Part shown: one piece after another, positions 17,817 to 20,267 of the stretch
Numbering within the stretch: the stretch's first letter is position 1
Layout of the letters: each line of letters starts with the position of its first letter
NCBI GenBank assembly: GCA_023375785.1
Contig: SZWC01001578.1
Location: forward strand, 49,531 to 69,797
Direction of reading: 5' to 3'
DNA length: 20,267 nucleotides
DNA from: Penium margaritaceum
Taxonomy: Eukaryota > Streptophyta > Zygnematophyceae > Desmidiales > Peniaceae
The notes under the pieces: generated by a model
Seen by the model: the letters and a program-made list of their open reading frames with translations, nothing else
What the model was told of the DNA's origin: nothing
Database searches by the model: none
Program-made: the position numbers and the translations under genes

Positions 17817-17831
17817 GGGTTATGGGCCCAC
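17817..17831 (+). other. Primer-binding site, internal tRNA-iMet type (element A)
   Basis: GGGTTATGGGCCCAC after a two-base AA spacer. It is complementary over 15 of 15 bases to the anticodon loop and stem of plant-type initiator tRNA-Met. Drosophila copia is the known precedent for such a site. An N follows at 17833. Confidence 0.82.
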
Positions 17832-17951
17832 TNGCCAACGTGAACAGGGCCAGCAGTTGCCTCTTCTCACCAACAGCCTACAACGGCCTCAAACACAGGT
17901 GCATCGGCATCAACAACAAGTGCAGCAGCTGTAGCAGTTGTAGGTATATGG

Positions 17952-20267
17952 ATGGCAGGGACAGGGGAACCAGGGAATCATTCTCCCATCCTCAAGTTTG
18001 ATGGAGAGGGGTTTGCTCTCTGGAAGTGGCAGTTTGAGATCATCATGGATGATAGAGACTTGCTAGGATATTTTGACGAAAGTATCCCAGCACCAAAGGA
18101 GGAGGGTGCTGACCTTGTGGCATGGGTCAAGCTCAACAAGAAGGCTCTTGCCGTTCTCGTGTCCTCCATACAACCCTCAGTCCTCTCACACATCAGCGGT
18201 TGTACATTGGCAGCCGCGGCATACGCCAAACTGGGCAAGGTGTTTCAGTCCTCCTCACTTGCCAACCGTCTCTTCATTATACAAAACCTCATCAGTATGA
18301 GGCTTGGTGAAGGGGAGGATGTCTCCGCCTTTATGCAAAAGTTTGAGACTCTCTTGCAACAAGCCAACGGCATGGGGTGGAACCTGAAATCGGATATGCA
18401 GGCCATGATTTTTCTGATGACGCTGCCGGAGAGCTGGGGTCCCATGATCACAGTGATTGGAGGGTGGACGGAAGAGCAAGTATCCTACACCACCGTCTCG
18501 GAGTATGTAGGGAATGAAGCCATGCGTCGCAGCAGTAGTGAAGCAAACATGGCTGCCTTTGCCTCACGAAGCAGCGGTGCCTTTCGTAATACCTCCTCCT
18601 CTGGATACAAGGGAAACAACGGCACTGGTGGAAGGGGTCCAAAGCGTCAAGGAAACTGCCATAACTGTGGTAAGGCTGGACACTGGGCTCGGGAGTGCCG
18701 GGCACCCAAGAAGGAGGGAGGAGACGAGGATGAATGGCGAGGGGGACATGGTGGGAAGGATCCCACAAGCTTGATGGCCGAGTGTGCCTCCAACAAAGGG
18801 AGGGCGATACTCAGGCCAGGAGCTTACGGCCTTGACTCGGGTACAAACGAGCACACCACCTATGAGAAGAGAGACTTCATCTCTCTTGCTCCATGCAACA
18901 AAAACTTCAGAGTCGCCAACGGCAAGGTTGAGGCAGCTGAGGGGATTGGTGACAAGTTGGTCACAGTGGGTTTCAACGGTGCGGACTCCGACCTCAAGCT
19001 AGAGGGGGTAGTCTACTTGCCCTCCTTCACAGCCAACCTGCTCTCTGTCTCTAAGATAACCGACCATGGCATGACAGTTGTTTTTATAGAGAAGGAAGCA
19101 GTGATAGTCCCTACCAAGGACATCAGCATTTCCTACCCTGCCAAGAAGGTTGTTGCACAGGTCCCTCGCGTTGATGGACTCTACGTCTTGCAAACCAAGA
19201 CAACATCAACGGCTGAATCTTTGGCCGGGAGTGACGATGAGGAGAGCAACGATGCAGACTCTGATGATGAAGGACATGTTGGAGCAGCAGAAGCAGTGGC
19301 ACCGGAAGATTCGGCAACAAAACCAGACGCAAATGCAGCCACCGAGGCTGTTCATTCTAGCCAGTGCACATCGTCGGAGAACCTGTGGCATAGGCGCTTT
19401 GGGCATGTGGCTCATCGCACATTGGTACTCATGGATAAGCAGGAGCTAGTGCGTGGGATGGAGCTAGGTGATGAGGCGGAGGGAGCTGGGATCTTGTGTG
19501 AGCCATGCCTTCAAGGCAAGGCCAAGAAGAAACCTTTCAAGCGTAATGGTACGCGTGCTCTCGCACCCCTTGACCTCATCCACTCTGACGTGTGTGGTCC
19601 CTTTCGCATACCGTCCAATGGAGGCAGCAGATATTTCCTCACATGCATTGACGACAACAGCCGCAAGGTCTGGATATACTTTCTCAAAAAGAAAAGTGAG
19701 TTGAAGGAGAATCTGCAAGCCTTTGTCGCTATGGTCGAGCGACAGAGTGGAAGGAAGGTGAAGGCATTCAGGACGGACAATGGGGGGGAGTACAAAGCCT
19801 GCAAGGAGTGGCTCAAGGCACAGGGCATTGAACACCAGAAAACTACTCCCTACTCACCTCAAAGCAACGGCGTAGCAGAGAGGATGAATCAGAACCTCCT
19901 TGGCATGACAAGGTGCATGCTCTTTGACACCAAGCTGCCTCCTAGGTTCTGGGCTGAAGCAGCACGCACGGCTACGTATCTTGTGAACCTCACACCTGCA
20001 GCAGCTCTGCAAAGGAGAGGCAAGAAGAAGCAGACACAACAGCTGAAGACACCTCAAGAAGCATGGTCGGGCAGGAAGCGGGATGCCTCCCATCTCAAGG
20101 TGTTCGGTTGCACCGGCTTTGCCAAGGTCCAGGCGGGTGAGGGTCCTGGAAAGCTCGATGCAAGAGCACGAAAGTGTATTTTCATCGGCTATGACACCGC
20201 CCACAGAGCTTATAGAATGTGGGACCTAGGAGCTAAGAAGGTCATCCGCAGCAAAGACGTGGATTTC
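17952..20267 (+). CDS. Gag-Pol polyprotein of copia element A (5' part, open at window edge)
   Basis: 772 codons without a stop. Gag: FALWKWQFEI near residue 21 and a UBN2-like capsid region to about 200. Zinc knuckle CHNCGKAGHWAREC at 236-249 has perfect CX2CX4HX4C. Protease: LDSGTNEH with catalytic Asp295, and VVYLPSFTANLLSVSK from 354. Acidic Asp/Glu/Ala linker about 427-473. Integrase: zinc domain His480, His485, Cys516, Cys519; core Asp546 (LIHSDVC), Asp609 (RTDNGGEY), Glu643 (GVAERMN), with 33 residues between the last two. The integrase C-terminal SHLKVFGCTGFAKVQ ends near the edge. RT is not reached. The polyprotein would package the RNA, mature itself and insert the cDNA. The start is the first ATG in frame; the frame is open back to a TGA at 17841-17843 without an earlier ATG, so the true N-terminus is not certain. 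Confidence 0.95.
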   Translation, partial: MAGTGEPGNHSPILKFDGEGFALWKWQFEIIMDDRDLLGYFDESIPAPKEEGADLVAWVKLNKKALAVLVSSIQPSVLSHISGCTLAAAAYAKLGKVFQSSSLANRLFIIQNLISMRLGEGEDVSAFMQKFETLLQQANGMGWNLKSDMQAMIFLMTLPESWGPMITVIGGWTEEQVSYTTVSEYVGNEAMRRSSSEANMAAFASRSSGAFRNTSSSGYKGNNGTGGRGPKRQGNCHNCGKAGHWARECRAPKKEGGDEDEWRGGHGGKDPTSLMAECASNKGRAILRPGAYGLDSGTNEHTTYEKRDFISLAPCNKNFRVANGKVEAAEGIGDKLVTVGFNGADSDLKLEGVVYLPSFTANLLSVSKITDHGMTVVFIEKEAVIVPTKDISISYPAKKVVAQVPRVDGLYVLQTKTTSTAESLAGSDDEESNDADSDDEGHVGAAEAVAPEDSATKPDANAATEAVHSSQCTSSENLWHRRFGHVAHRTLVLMDKQELVRGMELGDEAEGAGILCEPCLQGKAKKKPFKRNGTRALAPLDLIHSDVCGPFRIPSNGGSRYFLTCIDDNSRKVWIYFLKKKSELKENLQAFVAMVERQSGRKVKAFRTDNGGEYKACKEWLKAQGIEHQKTTPYSPQSNGVAERMNQNLLGMTRCMLFDTKLPPRFWAEAARTATYLVNLTPAAALQRRGKKKQTQQLKTPQEAWSGRKRDASHLKVFGCTGFAKVQAGEGPGKLDARARKCIFIGYDTAHRAYRMWDLGAKKVIRSKDVDF

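Larger units (their letters stand above)
17161..20267 (+). mobile_element. Ty1/copia element A, right copy, runs off the window
   Basis: 5' LTR 17161-17814, primer-binding site 17817-17831, and gag-pol from 17952 open to the end. The gag-PR-IN order marks Ty1/copia; RT, RNase H and the 3' LTR should lie beyond 20267. It is head-to-head with the family A copy at the left edge, so both point outward. The frame is undamaged and the LTR is nearly identical to its partner copy, so this looks young and perhaps still capable of transposition. Confidence 0.93.

Noticed and set aside
17822..17950. ATG inside the primer-binding site as a start for gag of element A
   Set aside because: Its frame runs off the gag frame and meets a stop soon after 17948. 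The unresolved base at 17833 leaves the true N-terminus open, but the sequence as given does not support this start.

Overview
This window looks like a retrotransposon graveyard from a large eukaryotic nuclear genome. I see no host gene, rRNA, functional tRNA gene, CRISPR array or bacterial-type operon. Nearly everything recognisable is LTR retrotransposon sequence: at least three Ty1/copia families (called A, B and C here) and one Ty3/gypsy relic. The copia primer-binding sites pair perfectly with a plant-type initiator-Met tRNA anticodon arm (recalled, not searched). That makes a green-lineage host plausible but not proven.

Layout. 5-658 is a 654-bp LTR of copia family A on the minus strand; its body lies off the left edge. 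659-1144 and 5093-about 7435 are two halves of a decayed minus-strand gypsy gag-pol. They were split by copia element C (1145-5087, plus strand), which is flanked by the perfect 5-bp target duplication AAAAC. Element C is crippled: a deletion joins its 5' LTR directly to integrase, and its reverse transcriptase has lost the catalytic YVDD box. About 7.4-10.43 kb is AT-rich and holds no recognisable gene; a possible gypsy primer-binding site lies at 8731-8739. 10433-16125 is copia element B, minus strand, with both LTRs (roughly 90% identical by eye) and a gag-pol with stops, frameshifts, a deleted protease active site and a D-to-N change in the integrase triad. 16126-17160 is unassigned and contains a compound CT/TG microsatellite. 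17161-20267 is a second, rightward copy of family A: LTR, primer-binding site and a gag-pol reading frame with no stop from its ATG at 17952 to the window edge (772 codons).

How it fits together. Family A is the youngest layer: its two LTR copies here differ at 5 of 654 positions plus one N, and its Gag, protease and integrase keep their key residues. B and C are older and defective, and the gypsy relic is oldest because C sits inside it and A's left copy abuts it. A and B both start reverse transcription, by inference, from an internal anticodon-loop site of initiator tRNA-Met, as in Drosophila copia, rather than from the tRNA 3' end. A also has a perfect hairpin at the very end of its LTR next to that site, and a tRNA-like stretch inside its U3. 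These are the most unusual features of the window.
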